A DNA stretch of 64,000 nucleotides from Falsiroseomonas sp051859025 (GCF_051859025.1 NZ_JBHYGL010000012.1:248001-312000), one strand, 5' to 3'; numbered from the stretch's first letter, positions 43,155 to 53,866 are shown. The notes: a model not told the origin generated them from the sequence alone. Made by a program: numbers and translations.

Positions 43155-43458
43155 GGAACGGGGCCTCCTCAGGCAGCGGGTCGTGGCGGACCGCGATGGA
43201 CCTCTGTGGTCCCCCAGCTTCCGCCCCGCGATCGCAGTTGCGAGATGCGTGCCAGAGCGCCTGCATACGATCGGGCCATGGCAATCCTCGCTTTCGCGTT
43301 TCGGCATCCTCGCCCATCGCCCAAGAAGCGGGCGATCATTGCCCGGGGGCCGGTTTCGGCGCTGCGGATCTGTGCAAGGTGTCAGTGCGGACACGTTTCC
43401 ACCTTGCCGCCGCGCGTCCCTGTTTGCAGGGCCGCCAGCCCGTGCAACCTTGTGGGCG
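43155..43458. other. 304-bp divergent region urtA / ureD
   Basis: No convincing gene. It holds the urtA ribosome site and sigma-54 promoter on the left. On the right there is an interrupted inverted repeat CAAGGTG (43375-43381) / CACCTTG (43400-43406), with inner GTGTC (43379-43383) / GACAC (43390-43394), about 50-80 bp before ureD; this could be a regulator site or leader hairpin. I see no sigma-54 match oriented toward ureD. Reading frames through the region have no family similarity I recognise. Confidence 0.6.
43239..43254 (-). promoter_or_regulatory. Sigma-54 promoter of urtABCDE
   Basis: The minus strand reads TGGCACG-CATC-TCGCA, 11 of 12 consensus positions (C for the second T of the -12 box), with GG-N10-GC spacing. 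Start of transcription near 43228 gives a ~74-nt leader to ATG 43154. Urea transport is a classical NtrC/RpoN target in proteobacteria, which supports the match. Confidence 0.72.
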
Positions 43459-44286
43459 ATGCTGACAGACGCGCCGCCGGCGCCTTCCCACCAGCGCTCC
43501 CGCGGGCGCGCCGAACTTGGCCTGGTTGCCGCGCCCGGGGGGGCGCGCATCGCCCATCTCTACCAGTCATCGCCGCTGCGCATCCTGTTCCCGGACAGCG
43601 ATCCGGCGGAGCCGAAACAGGCGGCGCTGGTGAATGTCGCGGGCGGCCTCGCCGGTGGCGATTCGCTGGAGGTCGCGATCACCCTCGGCCCGCGCGCACG
43701 CTTCACGGCGACGACGCCGGCCGCGGAAAAGATCTACCGCACGCTGGGACCGGAGACGGAAATTGCCTCGACGCTGCGGCTGGAAGCAGGCAGCGTCTGC
43801 GAATGGCTGCCGCAGGAGACGATCGTCTTCGACGGCGCCAGGCTGACGCGCCGCATGGGCGTGGACATCGCCGGCGACGCCACGCTGCTGGCGGCGGAGA
43901 TGCTGGTGCTGGGCCGCGCGGCCCGCGGCGAACGCTTCACCCAGGGCGCGGTGCATGATCGCTGGCGCATCCGCCGCGACGGCCGGCTGCTCTGGGCCGA
44001 TGCCTTCCGGCTGGCTGATCCCGGCGCCGCCGCATCGCCCTTCGTGCTGGATGGCGCCGGCGCGGTCGCCACGTTGCTGCTGGCCGCGCCGGAGGCCGCT
44101 TCCCACCGCGACCTGCTGCGCGACCTGACCGATGGACGCGCCGGCGTGGTCGCCCCCGGCCTGCTGCTGGCGCGCTGGATGGGGGAGGCCGGCGCGGTAC
44201 GCGCGGGTGTCGCCCGTGCCCTGGTGGCGCTGCGCCAGGCCGCGCTATCCCTGCCGCCCCGGCTGCCAAGATTGTGGCGCACATGA
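43459..44286 (+). CDS. ureD: Urease accessory protein UreD
   Basis: 275 residues from ATG 43459; a longer frame upstream crosses the urtA promoter and is rejected. Conserved features: RSRGRAELGLVAAPGGARIAHLYQ, ALVNVAGGLAGGD, TTPAAEKIYRT, and WLPQETIVFDGARLTR. UreD scaffolds the UreFG complex on apo-urease for nickel and CO2 delivery. First gene of the rightward urease operon. Confidence 0.95.
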   Translation: MLTDAPPAPSHQRSRGRAELGLVAAPGGARIAHLYQSSPLRILFPDSDPAEPKQAALVNVAGGLAGGDSLEVAITLGPRARFTATTPAAEKIYRTLGPETEIASTLRLEAGSVCEWLPQETIVFDGARLTRRMGVDIAGDATLLAAEMLVLGRAARGERFTQGAVHDRWRIRRDGRLLWADAFRLADPGAAASPFVLDGAGAVATLLLAAPEAASHRDLLRDLTDGRAGVVAPGLLLARWMGEAGAVRAGVARALVALRQAALSLPPRLPRLWRT

Positions 44287-44326
44287 TCCCGCCTGCGCCA
44301 TGCTAGGCGCGAATGAGAGGTGACGC

Positions 44327-44629
44327 ATGAACCTGACGCCGCGTGAGAAGGACAAGCTGCTGGTGGCCATGGCCGCCACCGTGGCGCGACGGCGCCTGGA
44401 ACGCGGCGTGAAGCTCAACCACCCCGAGGCGGTGGCCCTGATCACCGACTACGTCGTCGAAGGCGCGCGGGATGGCCGCAGCGTCGCCGAATTGATGCGC
44501 GATGGCGCCACCGTCGTGACGCGCGACCAGGTGATGGAGGGCATTGCCGAGATGATCCATGAGATCCAGGTGGAGGCGACCTTCCCGGACGGCACCAAGC
44601 TCGTCACCGTGCACGAGCCGATTCGATGA
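44327..44629 (+). CDS. ureA: Urease gamma subunit UreA
   Basis: 100 residues, standard size. MNLTPREKDKLLVAMAATVA, RGVKLNHPEAVALITDYVVEGARDG and VTVHEPI are invariant family stretches. GAGAGGTGACGC gives a ribosome site. ATGA overlap with ureB. Confidence 0.98.
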   Translation: MNLTPREKDKLLVAMAATVARRRLERGVKLNHPEAVALITDYVVEGARDGRSVAELMRDGATVVTRDQVMEGIAEMIHEIQVEATFPDGTKLVTVHEPIR

Positions 44630-44930
44630 TCCCCGGCGAACTCTTCCCCGCCGAGGGCGAGATCGAACTCAATGTCGGCCGCCCCGTGACCGAGATCGAG
44701 GTCGCCAACACCGGCGACCGCCCGATCCAGGTCGGCAGCCACTACCATTTCGCGGAAACCAACCCCGCGCTGCGCTTCGACCGCGCCGCCGCGCGCGGCC
44801 AGCGGCTCGACATCCCCGCCGGCACGGCGGTGCGATTCGAACCGGGGCAGTCGCGTAGCGTGACGCTGGTGCCCTACAGCGGCGCGCGCATCGTGCACGG
44901 GTTCCGCGGTGAGACGGAGGGCAAGCTCTG

Positions 44931-44931
<1 letters not shown>
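44626..44931 (+). CDS. ureB: Urease beta subunit UreB
   Basis: 101 residues. MIPGELFPAEGEIELNVGRP, VGSHYHFAETNPALRFDR, GTAVRFEPGQ and VHGF near the C-terminus are diagnostic. Stop and ureC start share one base (TGATG). Confidence 0.98.
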
Positions 44932-46643
<1,712 letters not shown>

Positions 46644-46652
46644 GAGAGCCTG

Positions 46653-47204
46653 ATGCCGAATACCACGCCACCCCGCGCGCTTGCCGTCCATGCCGCCGGC
46701 ACCTGGCCGGAAGCCGAGCAGCGCGACACCGTCCATGTCGACTTCGACGACCGCTACCGCCGCCGGAAGATGTACCTGACGGAACGCGGCGGGTCCTTCC
46801 TGCTGGACCTGGCGGAAGCCACCGTCATGCGGGATGGCGATGGGCTCGAACTCGAACATGGCGGCTTCATCCGCGTGAAGGCGGCGGCGGAGGACCTGGT
46901 CGAGGTCACGGCACCGACACCGGCGCTGCTGCTGCGGCTCGCCTGGCACCTCGGCAACCGGCATCTGCCGACGCAGCTGGCGGGCGACACCATCCTGATC
47001 CGGCACGACCACGTCATCATCCGCATGCTGGAAGGCCTCGGCGCCACGCTGCGGAAGGTGCGGGCGCCCTTCAACCCCGAAGGCGGGGCCTATGGCGAAC
47101 ACAACCGCCTGCCGGCGCATCCGCATGGGCATGGCCATGAACACGGCGATGACCATGGGCACGACCACGAACATGGGCCCGACTGCCATCACCACGGCCA
47201 CTGA
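46653..47204 (+). CDS. ureE: Urease accessory nickel chaperone UreE
   Basis: 183 residues. The N-terminal domain includes DRYRRRKMYLTERGGSFLLDL. The metal domain has LAWHLGNRHLPTQL and a conserved His near HDHVI. The last ~28 residues are a His/Asp/Gly-rich nickel-binding tail with 13 His (HPHGHGHEHGDDHGHDHEHG and following). The tail coding sequence overlaps the ureF start. Confidence 0.96.
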   Translation: MPNTTPPRALAVHAAGTWPEAEQRDTVHVDFDDRYRRRKMYLTERGGSFLLDLAEATVMRDGDGLELEHGGFIRVKAAAEDLVEVTAPTPALLLRLAWHLGNRHLPTQLAGDTILIRHDHVIIRMLEGLGATLRKVRAPFNPEGGAYGEHNRLPAHPHGHGHEHGDDHGHDHEHGPDCHHHGH

Positions 47205-47883
47205 CCCCGCCGCCCTCGCGCGGCTCCTCGCCTGGCTGTCGCCGGCCTATCCGATCGGCGCCTTCTCCTACAGCCATGGGCTGGAGATGGCGGTGGAGGA
47301 TGGGGCGGTGACGAAGCGCGTGGACCTCGTCGCCTATGTCGAGGCCGCGCTGCTGCACGGTGCGGGTGCCGTGGATGGCGGGCTGCTGGCGCTGGCCTGG
47401 CGGGCGGCGGAGGCGGGCGATGACAAGATGCTCGATGAGATCACTGAACTTGGCGCGTGCTGGCGCGGCACGGCGGAACTGGCGCTGGAGGCGACGCAGC
47501 CCGGCCAGGCCTTCGCGCTGGCCACCAACGCCGCCTGGCCGGAACAGCGCTTCGCTGGCTTTGCCGCGAGGCACCCTGGTCGGCTGACGCATGCGGTCGC
47601 CTTCGGCGCGGCGGCTGCCTTCCACGGCATTCAGCTGCGCGACGCCGTCTTCGGCTGGCTCACGGGTTTTGCCAGCAACATCGTTTCCGCCGGCGTGCGT
47701 GTGGTGCCGCTGGGGCAGACCGATGGGCAGGTTGCCACCGCCGCGCTGCTGCCCATCGTGCTGCGCGCGACAGAAGCAGCGCTGGCCGTGCGGGATGCCG
47801 ACGATCTCGGCGCCGCGGCCTTCGCCATCGACCTTTTCTCCCTGCGTCATGAGACGCAATACACGAGGCTCTTCCGCTCATGA
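47173..47883 (+). CDS. ureF: Urease accessory protein UreF
   Basis: 236 residues from ATG 47173, 32 bp inside the ureE His tail; frames upstream of this are forced by the His-codon repeat and are not UreF-like. Conserved: LLAWLSPAYPIGAFSYSHGLE, FALATNAAWP, AVAFGAAAAFHGI, and IDLFSLRHETQYTRLFRS. Works with UreD and UreG in nickel insertion. ATGA overlap with ureG. Confidence 0.95.
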   Translation: MGPTAITTATDPAALARLLAWLSPAYPIGAFSYSHGLEMAVEDGAVTKRVDLVAYVEAALLHGAGAVDGGLLALAWRAAEAGDDKMLDEITELGACWRGTAELALEATQPGQAFALATNAAWPEQRFAGFAARHPGRLTHAVAFGAAAAFHGIQLRDAVFGWLTGFASNIVSAGVRVVPLGQTDGQVATAALLPIVLRATEAALAVRDADDLGAAAFAIDLFSLRHETQYTRLFRS

Positions 47884-48506
47884 GTAACGGACCCTTCCGC
47901 GTCGGCATCGGCGGCCCCGTCGGTTCCGGCAAGACGGCGCTGGTGGATCGCCTGTGCAAATACATGCGCGACCACAACGACATCGCCGCCATCACCAATG
48001 ACATCTACACCAAGGAAGACAGCGAATTCCTGACGCGGAGCGGCGCGCTGGACGCCGACCGCATCATGGGGGTCGAGACCGGCGGCTGCCCCCACACCGC
48101 GATCCGGGAGGATGCCTCCATCAACCTGGCGGCGGTGGCGGAGATGTCGGCGCGGCATCCGACGCTGGAGGTGCTGTTCATCGAAAGCGGCGGCGACAAC
48201 CTGGCCGCCACCTTCAGCCCGGAACTCGCTGACCTCACGATCTACGTCATCGATGTCTCCGCCGGCGACAAGATCCCGCGCAAGGGCGGGCCCGGCATCA
48301 CCCGCAGCGACCTGCTGGTGATCAACAAGATCGACCTGGCGCCACTCGTCGGCGCAGACCTCGGCGTGATGGACCGCGACGCGAAGAAGATGCGCGGCGT
48401 GCGTCCCTTCATGTTCACCAACCTCAAGGAGCACAAAGGCGTGGCAGAAATCGCAGCCTTCATCCTGGCCTCGGGCGGCCTGACGCGGCGCGGGGAGGCA
48501 GCGTGA
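47880..48506 (+). CDS. ureG: Urease accessory GTPase UreG
   Basis: 208 residues. P-loop GGPVGSGKT (11-19), nickel-binding CPH motif (C70-P71-H72 in VETGGCPHTAIRED), FIESGGDNLAATFSPEL and GTPase NKIDLAP. GTP hydrolysis drives nickel delivery to UreC. Overlaps ureF by 4 bp and the hupE/ureJ start by 1 bp. Confidence 0.98.
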   Translation: MSNGPFRVGIGGPVGSGKTALVDRLCKYMRDHNDIAAITNDIYTKEDSEFLTRSGALDADRIMGVETGGCPHTAIREDASINLAAVAEMSARHPTLEVLFIESGGDNLAATFSPELADLTIYVIDVSAGDKIPRKGGPGITRSDLLVINKIDLAPLVGADLGVMDRDAKKMRGVRPFMFTNLKEHKGVAEIAAFILASGGLTRRGEAA

Positions 48507-49063
48507 TGCGCCGTTTCCTGACCCTGGCGGCGCTGCTGGCGCCGGTTCCGGCCTTCGCGCATGGCGCGGGGGACCATGTGCATGGCGTCGTCGCCGGCCT
48601 CATGCATCCCGTGGGCGGCATGGACCATATCCTTGCCATGGTGGCTGTCGGCCTCTGGGCCGGGTTGATGGGTGGCCGTGCGGTGCTGGCGCTGCCGGCG
48701 CTGTTCCTGGGCGGCATGGCGCTGGGTGGCGTGCTCGGCATGGAAGGCATCGGGCTGCCGATGGTGGAGGGCGGCATCCTCGCTTCCGTCATCATCCTGG
48801 GCGCTTTGGTGGCCTCCTCCGCGCGCCTGTCGCTCGGCCTGGCGCTGCCGATCGTGGCCGCCTTCGGGCTGCTGCATGGCAATGCCCATGGGCTGGAACT
48901 GGCCGCCGGCAATGGCGCGCTGGGCTATTCGGCGGGCTTCCTGCTGGCGACGGCCGCGCTGCATGGCGCTGGTGTGCTGGGCGCGATGAAGCTCTCCGCG
49001 GTTCCGGTGCGGATCGCGGGCGGTGCCATGGCGGCGGCGATGGTGCTGGCCATCCTGGTGTGA
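48506..49063 (+). CDS. HupE/UreJ-family nickel permease-like protein
   Basis: 185 residues from ATG 48506 (TGATG with ureG; GTG 48503 is possible). Signal-like N-terminus, then HGAGDHVHGVVAGLMHPVGGMDHILAMVAVGLWAG, whose HPxxGxDHxxAM core (HPVGGMDHILAM) is the family signature, and a second His motif HGNAHGLEL. About six membrane segments. Probably imports nickel for urease. Confidence 0.92.
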   Translation: MRRFLTLAALLAPVPAFAHGAGDHVHGVVAGLMHPVGGMDHILAMVAVGLWAGLMGGRAVLALPALFLGGMALGGVLGMEGIGLPMVEGGILASVIILGALVASSARLSLGLALPIVAAFGLLHGNAHGLELAAGNGALGYSAGFLLATAALHGAGVLGAMKLSAVPVRIAGGAMAAAMVLAILV

Positions 49064-49506
49064 CCTTCGACTACGCGAAGCTCGTCCCGGAGCTGCTGGT
49101 CTCGGAGCTTCCGGCCAGCCTCCGTTTCTGGGGCGGGCTTTGCGGCTTCGCGGTCGCCTATGACCGGCCGGAGGAAGGCTTCGCCTATCTGCACCGCGAC
49201 GGGGTGCAGGTGATGCTGGAGGAAGCCTTCCGACCTGGCCGGCGCTGGATCACCGGCCCGCTGGAGCGCCCCTTCGGGCGGGGGATCAACCTGCAGATCC
49301 AACTCCCCGCCATCGCGCCGGTGCTGGCGGCGCTCGAAGCTGCCTCCTGGCCGCTCTACCTGGCGCCGGAGGAGAAGTGGTACCGCGCCGGGGGCCATGA
49401 ATCCGGCGTGCGGCAGTTCATCGTCCAGGACCCGGATGGCTACCTGCTGCGGTTCCAGGAATCGCTCGGGCTGCGGCAGCACCCCTCAAGAATACAGCGG
49501 CTTTAG
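49060..49506 (+). CDS. VOC-family glyoxalase/bleomycin-resistance-like protein
   Basis: 148 residues from GTG 49060 (GTGA overlap with hupE/ureJ). Matches the single-domain bleomycin-resistance protein layout: LVPELLVSELPASLRFWGGLCGFAVAYD, GVQVMLEEA, RGINLQIQL and RQFIVQDPDGYLLRFQESLG. Usual His/Glu metal ligands are incomplete, so it may bind a ligand rather than catalyse. Its attachment to the urease operon is not typical. Confidence 0.82.
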   Translation: MTFDYAKLVPELLVSELPASLRFWGGLCGFAVAYDRPEEGFAYLHRDGVQVMLEEAFRPGRRWITGPLERPFGRGINLQIQLPAIAPVLAALEAASWPLYLAPEEKWYRAGGHESGVRQFIVQDPDGYLLRFQESLGLRQHPSRIQRL

Positions 49507-49540
49507 CCCTTTTAGCACTTTTAGCACCGTTTTCGCGGTG
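49502..49540 (+). repeat. Three 9-bp tandem repeats and small hairpin after the VOC gene
   Basis: TTTAGCCCT, TTTAGCACT and TTTAGCACC follow one another at 49502, 49511 and 49520; the first contains the TAG stop of the VOC gene. They are followed by a weak hairpin CACCG-TTTTCG-CGGTG (49525-49540). This T-rich patch is unlike its surroundings and may help end urease-operon transcription. The rest of the 135-bp gap to the convergent LLM gene shows nothing else. Confidence 0.45.
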
Positions 49541-49641
49541 TCCCGGCGGCCGGGGATGGGCCCTTCAGGACGCAGTTTCGCCGCTTGATGAACAGAACAT
49601 ATACGGAACACAATGCCGGCACCAGTGATTTCCGGCCATCG

Positions 49642-50841
49642 CTACCCCTTCAGGTCGCGCGCGCCGGAGGCCCTTGCGTCGAAGCTCTCCGGCACGGCGC
49701 TGCCATGGTCGGTGAAGGCTTTCCGCAGGGCCTCCACATTCGGGCTGAAGATCGTCTTGCGGTTGGCGACGGCCCATTCGTAGGAGCCGCGGACGGTGTC
49801 CAGCGATTGCTGGAAGCGGGGCATGACCCAGCGGGCGAACAGCTCGTAGCTCCGCCAGGTCTGCTCCCGGTTCGCCCAGTCATTGGCGCGGAACATGAAG
49901 CCGCCGAAGCCGCCATCGCTGGCCTCGACCAGCTTCTCGATCCCGCGCGCCACGGTTTCAGGGGAGCCGACGAGGGTGGTGCCGGCCTTCACGCCGTCCG
50001 TCAGCGGGTCCTGGGACCGGCCGGGCGGGCGGCCCAGCGCGTCCTCGAAATAGGTGGCGGTTTCCAGGCGTTCGCCGACGCGGACATCGGCCAGGGCCTG
50101 TTCGTCGGTCTCCGCCACATGGACGTTCATCACCAGGCGCCAGTCGCGGCGGCTGATGGTCTTGCCGGCGGCCGCGGCCGCTTCCTCCGCGATCTTCCAC
50201 TGGCCGGGCAGGGCCGCGGGGCCGCCGGGCATGCCGGCGCCGAGCGAGAGGATGCCCACGCCGTGCTTGCCCGCGGTGGCGGGGCCGGCGGGGGTCAGGG
50301 TGCTGGCCACCGCGATGGGGAAATGCGGGTCGGAGTAGGGGCGGAGGTGGAGGCGCGCCTCCTGCATCTCGAACCAGTCGGTCTTGCGCGTCACGGGGCC
50401 GTCGCAGGCCAGCAGGGCCATGATGGCTTCCAGTGCCTCATCCATCCGGCGGCGCTGCGTGGTGGCGTCGATGCCGAGCATGTAGGCGTCGGATACCAGC
50501 GCACCTGGCCCACAGCCCAGCATCGCCCGGCCCCTGGTCATGTGGTCCAGTTGCACGAAGCGCTGCGCGACCAGGAAGGGGTGGTGGTAGGGCAGGGAGG
50601 TGACGCCGGAGCCCAGGCGGATGGTCTTCGTGCGTTCGGCGGCGGCGGCGATGATGAGTTCGGGGGAGGCGATGGTTTCCCACCCCGCGGAGTGGTGTTC
50701 GCCGATCCAGGCCTCGTCGAAGCCGAGGCGGTCGAGCCATTCGAGCATCTCGATGTCGCGGGAGATGGCGAGGGTGGGGTTGTCGCCCAGGCGGTGGAAG
50801 GGGGCGAGGAAGATCCCGAACTGCATGCCGCGCTTGGCCAT
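49642..50841 (-). CDS. LLM-class flavin-dependent oxidoreductase (luciferase-like)
   Basis: 399 residues, TIM-barrel monooxygenase of the bacterial luciferase superfamily, using FMNH2 supplied by a separate reductase. Typical segments: MQFGIFLAPFH, LDRLGFDEAWIGEHHSAGWE, LPYHHPFLVAQRFVQLDHMTRGRA, GCGPGALVSDA and VGSPETVARGIEKL. It resembles limonene-monooxygenase-type members. RutA-like pyrimidine oxygenases belong to the same superfamily, but nothing here identifies it as RutA. Likely monocistronic. Confidence 0.88.
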   Translation of the reverse strand: MAKRGMQFGIFLAPFHRLGDNPTLAISRDIEMLEWLDRLGFDEAWIGEHHSAGWETIASPELIIAAAAERTKTIRLGSGVTSLPYHHPFLVAQRFVQLDHMTRGRAMLGCGPGALVSDAYMLGIDATTQRRRMDEALEAIMALLACDGPVTRKTDWFEMQEARLHLRPYSDPHFPIAVASTLTPAGPATAGKHGVGILSLGAGMPGGPAALPGQWKIAEEAAAAAGKTISRRDWRLVMNVHVAETDEQALADVRVGERLETATYFEDALGRPPGRSQDPLTDGVKAGTTLVGSPETVARGIEKLVEASDGGFGGFMFRANDWANREQTWRSYELFARWVMPRFQQSLDTVRGSYEWAVANRKTIFSPNVEALRKAFTDHGSAVPESFDARASGARDLKG

Positions 50842-50906
50842 TGGAAGCGTTCCCCGAATGCGTGTTGGGGGAAGCTTGGGGCGGTTCGGAGGCTATGCCA
50901 AGCGGC

Positions 50907-52085
50907 TCACGCCGCTTCGCCGGCCGCCCAGCCGGAGGACCAGGCCCATTGGAAATTGTAGCCGCCGAGCCAGCCCGTCACGTCCACCGCTTCGCCGATG
51001 AAGAACAGGCCGGGGACGTCCTTGGCCATCATGGTCTGGGAGGAGAGCGCTTCCGTATCCACGCCGCCGAGCGTGACCTCGGCCTTGGCGTAGCCTTCCG
51101 TCCCGCTGGGCTTCAGCGCCCAGGCCTTCAGCATCGCGCCAAGCTTTCGCAAATCGCCATCCCCGATCTCCCCGATGGTGCGCGGCGGCAAATGCTGGGC
51201 GGCCATGGCGGCGGCGAGGCGGGCGGGCAGGAGGTCGCCCAGGATGGTCTTGGCTTCCGCCTTCGGGCGGGCGCGCTTGCCGGCCAGCAGCACGGCGGTG
51301 GCGTCGCGGTCCGGCACCAAATCCAGCGTCAGCATCTCGCCTTCGCGCCAGTAGGAGGATGCCTGGAGGATGGCGGGGCCGGAGAGGCCGCGATGGGTGA
51401 AGAGCATCGCCTCCCTGAACGCCGCCTTGCCGGCCTTGGCGACACTTTCGAGAGCGAGGCCGGAGAGGGGGCGCATCAATTCCAGCATGGTGTCGCCGAA
51501 GGTCAGCGGCACCAGGGCCGGGCGGATTTCCGTCAGCGGCAGACCGAATTGCATGGCCAGGTCATGCGCGAAGCCGGTGGCGCCCATCTTGGGGATGGAG
51601 AGGCTGCCGGTGGCGAGCACCAGGCTTTCCGCCGTGAAGGTGCCGGCGGTGGTGGCGATGCGGAAGTGGGTGTCCTTCGTCACGCCGGTGATGCGGGTGT
51701 GGCAGCGGAGGTCGACCGAGACGGCCTCACATTCCGCGACCAACATGGCGACGATCTGGCGGGCGGAGCCGTCGCAGAACAATTGCCCGAGAGTCTTTTC
51801 GTGCCACGCGATCCGGTGCTTCTGCACCAACTCGAGAAAATCGTGCTGGGTGTAGCGGGCCAGGGCCGAGCGCGCGAAGTGCCGGTTCTGCGACAGGAAG
51901 CGGTCCGGCAGGCAGTCCCGGTTGGTGAAGTTGCAGCGCCCGCCGCCGGAGATGAGGATCTTCTTGCCCGGCTCCTCGGCGTGATCCAGCAGCAGCACGC
52001 GCCGCCCGCGCTGGCCCGCGCGCATGGCGGCAAAGAGCCCCGCGGCACCGGCGCCCAGCACCACCACATCGAAATTGTTGTTCAC
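50907..52085 (-). CDS. HI0933/BaiN-family flavoprotein
   Basis: 392 residues. N-terminal FAD motif VVVLGAGAAGLFAAMRAGQRG, then GKKILISGGGRCNFTN, which is the HI0933 family signature, and C-terminal GLFFIGEAVDVTGWLGGYNFQWAWSSGWAAG. Function of most members is unknown; some are NAD(P)/FAD oxidoreductases. ATGA overlap with the upstream FAD dehydrogenase gene. Confidence 0.92.
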   Translation of the reverse strand: MNNNFDVVVLGAGAAGLFAAMRAGQRGRRVLLLDHAEEPGKKILISGGGRCNFTNRDCLPDRFLSQNRHFARSALARYTQHDFLELVQKHRIAWHEKTLGQLFCDGSARQIVAMLVAECEAVSVDLRCHTRITGVTKDTHFRIATTAGTFTAESLVLATGSLSIPKMGATGFAHDLAMQFGLPLTEIRPALVPLTFGDTMLELMRPLSGLALESVAKAGKAAFREAMLFTHRGLSGPAILQASSYWREGEMLTLDLVPDRDATAVLLAGKRARPKAEAKTILGDLLPARLAAAMAAQHLPPRTIGEIGDGDLRKLGAMLKAWALKPSGTEGYAKAEVTLGGVDTEALSSQTMMAKDVPGLFFIGEAVDVTGWLGGYNFQWAWSSGWAAGEAA

Positions 52086-53737
52086 GCGGCTTCTGCCAAT
52101 CCTGCCATGTCCCGGCCCACGGCTTCCGCCACGCGGATGCCATCAACGCCGGCCGAGAAGATGCCGCCCGCATAGCCCGCGCCCTCACCGGCGGGATAGA
52201 GGCCTAGCGTGTTGATGCTGCGCATCGTGGCATCCCGGCGGATGCGGATGGGGGAGGAGGTGCGCGTTTCCACCCCCGTCATCACCGCATCGGCCAGGTC
52301 GAAGCCCTTGATGGTGCGGCCGAAGGCGGGAAGGGCTTCCCGGATCGCGGCCACCACGAAATCGGGCAGGCAGAGGGACAGGTCGGTCGGCGTGACGCCC
52401 GGCTTGTAGCTGGGGACGACGTCGCCCAGCGAAGTGGAGGCGCGGCCCGCGAGGAAATCGCCGACGCGCTGGCCGGGCGCGGCATAGGTGCCGCCGCCGG
52501 CGACGAAGGCGCGTTCCTCCCAGTGCCGCTGGAGGTCGATGCCGGCGAGGGGATGGCCGGGGTAGTCCACTTCCGGCGTGATGCCGACGACGATGCCGGC
52601 ATTGGCGTTCCGCTCGGCGCGGGAATACTGGCTCATGCCGTTGGTCACCAGGCGGCCGGGTTCGCTGGCGGCGGCGACGACGGTGCCGCCGGGGCACATG
52701 CAGAAGGAATAGACGCTGCGGCCCTTCAGCGCGGGGCCGGCGCAGTGATGCACCAGCTTGTAGTCGGCGGCACCCAGGATGGGGTTGCCCGCGAAGGTGC
52801 CGAAGCGCGCGCGGTCGATGATGGATTGCGGATGCTCGATCCGCACGCCGATGGAAAACGGCTTGGCCTCGACGAAAATCCCGGCGGCGTGAATTCGAGA
52901 AAATGTGTCGCGGGCGGAGTGGCCGATGGCGAGGACGACGTGGTCGGTCTCGATCGTTTCGCCGGCCTCCGTCACCACGCCGCGCATGCGGCGCTGGCCG
53001 TCGCGGCCGGTCTCCACGATGAAGTCGACGACCTTGGTGCCGAAGCGGTACTCGCCGCCCAGGGCCTCGATCTTCGCGCGCATGCTCTCCACCATCGTCA
53101 CCAGGCGGAAGGTGCCGATATGGGGCTTCGCGACGTAGAGGATTTCCTCGGGCGCGCCGGCGGCGACGAATTCGGTCAGGACCTTCCGGCCGAGATGCTG
53201 CGGGTCCTTGATGCCGGACCAGAGCTTGCCGTCGGAGAAGGTGCCGGCGCCGCCCTCCCCGAACTGGACATTGCTTTCCGGCTCCAGGACGCCGCGCCGC
53301 CAGAGGCCCCAGGTATCCTTGGTGCGTTCGCGCACCACCTTGCCGCGGTCGAGGATGATCGGCCGGAAACCCATCTCCGCCAGGATCAGGGCGGCGAAGA
53401 TGCCGCAGGGGCCGGTGCCGATGACCACAGGGCGCTTCGGCAGGCGTGCGGGCGCCTGGGCCACCGGGCGGTAGCTGGTGTCCGGCGTGGTGGTCAGCGT
53501 GCGGCCATAGACCGGGTGGCTGGCGAAGCGGCGCAGCAGGGCGGCTTCGTCGGCGACCTCGAAATCCACGGAATAGACGAGTTCGATCGCCGACCGTCGG
53601 CGGGCGTCCCAGGCGCGGCGCGCAACGGAGATGGCGCGCAGATCGCCGGGCTTCAGGCCCAGCTTCTCGCGCAGCGCCGCCTCGATCGCGCCCTCGGCGT
53701 GGTCCAGCGGCAGTTTCAGTTCGGTCAGGCGCAGCAT
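52082..53737 (-). CDS. Uncharacterised FAD-dependent dehydrogenase (COG2509-like)
   Basis: 551 residues. An N-terminal ~100-residue ferredoxin-like domain (MLRLTELKLPLDHAEGAIEA; ISVARRAWDARRRSAIELVY) precedes the FAD fold with VVIGTGPCGIFAALILAEMG, EGGAGTFSDGKLWSG, SFCMCPGG and C-terminal GEGAGYAGGIFSAGVDGIRVAEA. This architecture is conserved across bacteria without assigned substrate. Co-transcribed with the HI0933-type gene, a common pairing of uncharacterised flavoproteins. Confidence 0.9.
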   Translation of the reverse strand: MLRLTELKLPLDHAEGAIEAALREKLGLKPGDLRAISVARRAWDARRRSAIELVYSVDFEVADEAALLRRFASHPVYGRTLTTTPDTSYRPVAQAPARLPKRPVVIGTGPCGIFAALILAEMGFRPIILDRGKVVRERTKDTWGLWRRGVLEPESNVQFGEGGAGTFSDGKLWSGIKDPQHLGRKVLTEFVAAGAPEEILYVAKPHIGTFRLVTMVESMRAKIEALGGEYRFGTKVVDFIVETGRDGQRRMRGVVTEAGETIETDHVVLAIGHSARDTFSRIHAAGIFVEAKPFSIGVRIEHPQSIIDRARFGTFAGNPILGAADYKLVHHCAGPALKGRSVYSFCMCPGGTVVAAASEPGRLVTNGMSQYSRAERNANAGIVVGITPEVDYPGHPLAGIDLQRHWEERAFVAGGGTYAAPGQRVGDFLAGRASTSLGDVVPSYKPGVTPTDLSLCLPDFVVAAIREALPAFGRTIKGFDLADAVMTGVETRTSSPIRIRRDATMRSINTLGLYPAGEGAGYAGGIFSAGVDGIRVAEAVGRDMAGLAEAA

Positions 53738-53833
53738 GCTCTCACGGGCTTTCGTCGCCCCTGGTCCTGCCGGCGGGGCAGGGGGGCTTTAGCCGATCCG
53801 GGCCTCCCGGCGCCACTGTCACGGGGGTGGCTG

Positions 53834-53859
53834 GCCCGCCCCGCGTCGGCGGGGCGGGC
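53834..53859 (-). terminator. Strong GC hairpin after adhC-like gene
   Basis: Perfect 11-bp arms GCCCGCCCCGC (53834-53844) and GCGGGGCGGGC (53849-53859) with a 4-nt loop, starting about 8 bp beyond the dehydrogenase stop on the minus strand. No T run, as is common in high-GC alphaproteobacteria. The rest of 53738-53866 shows nothing else. Confidence 0.6.
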
Positions 53860-53866
53860 GCTGCCG

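Noticed and set aside
49642..50841. RutA pyrimidine monooxygenase
   Set aside because: Same superfamily, but no other rut genes and the segments resemble limonene-monooxygenase-type LLM proteins.
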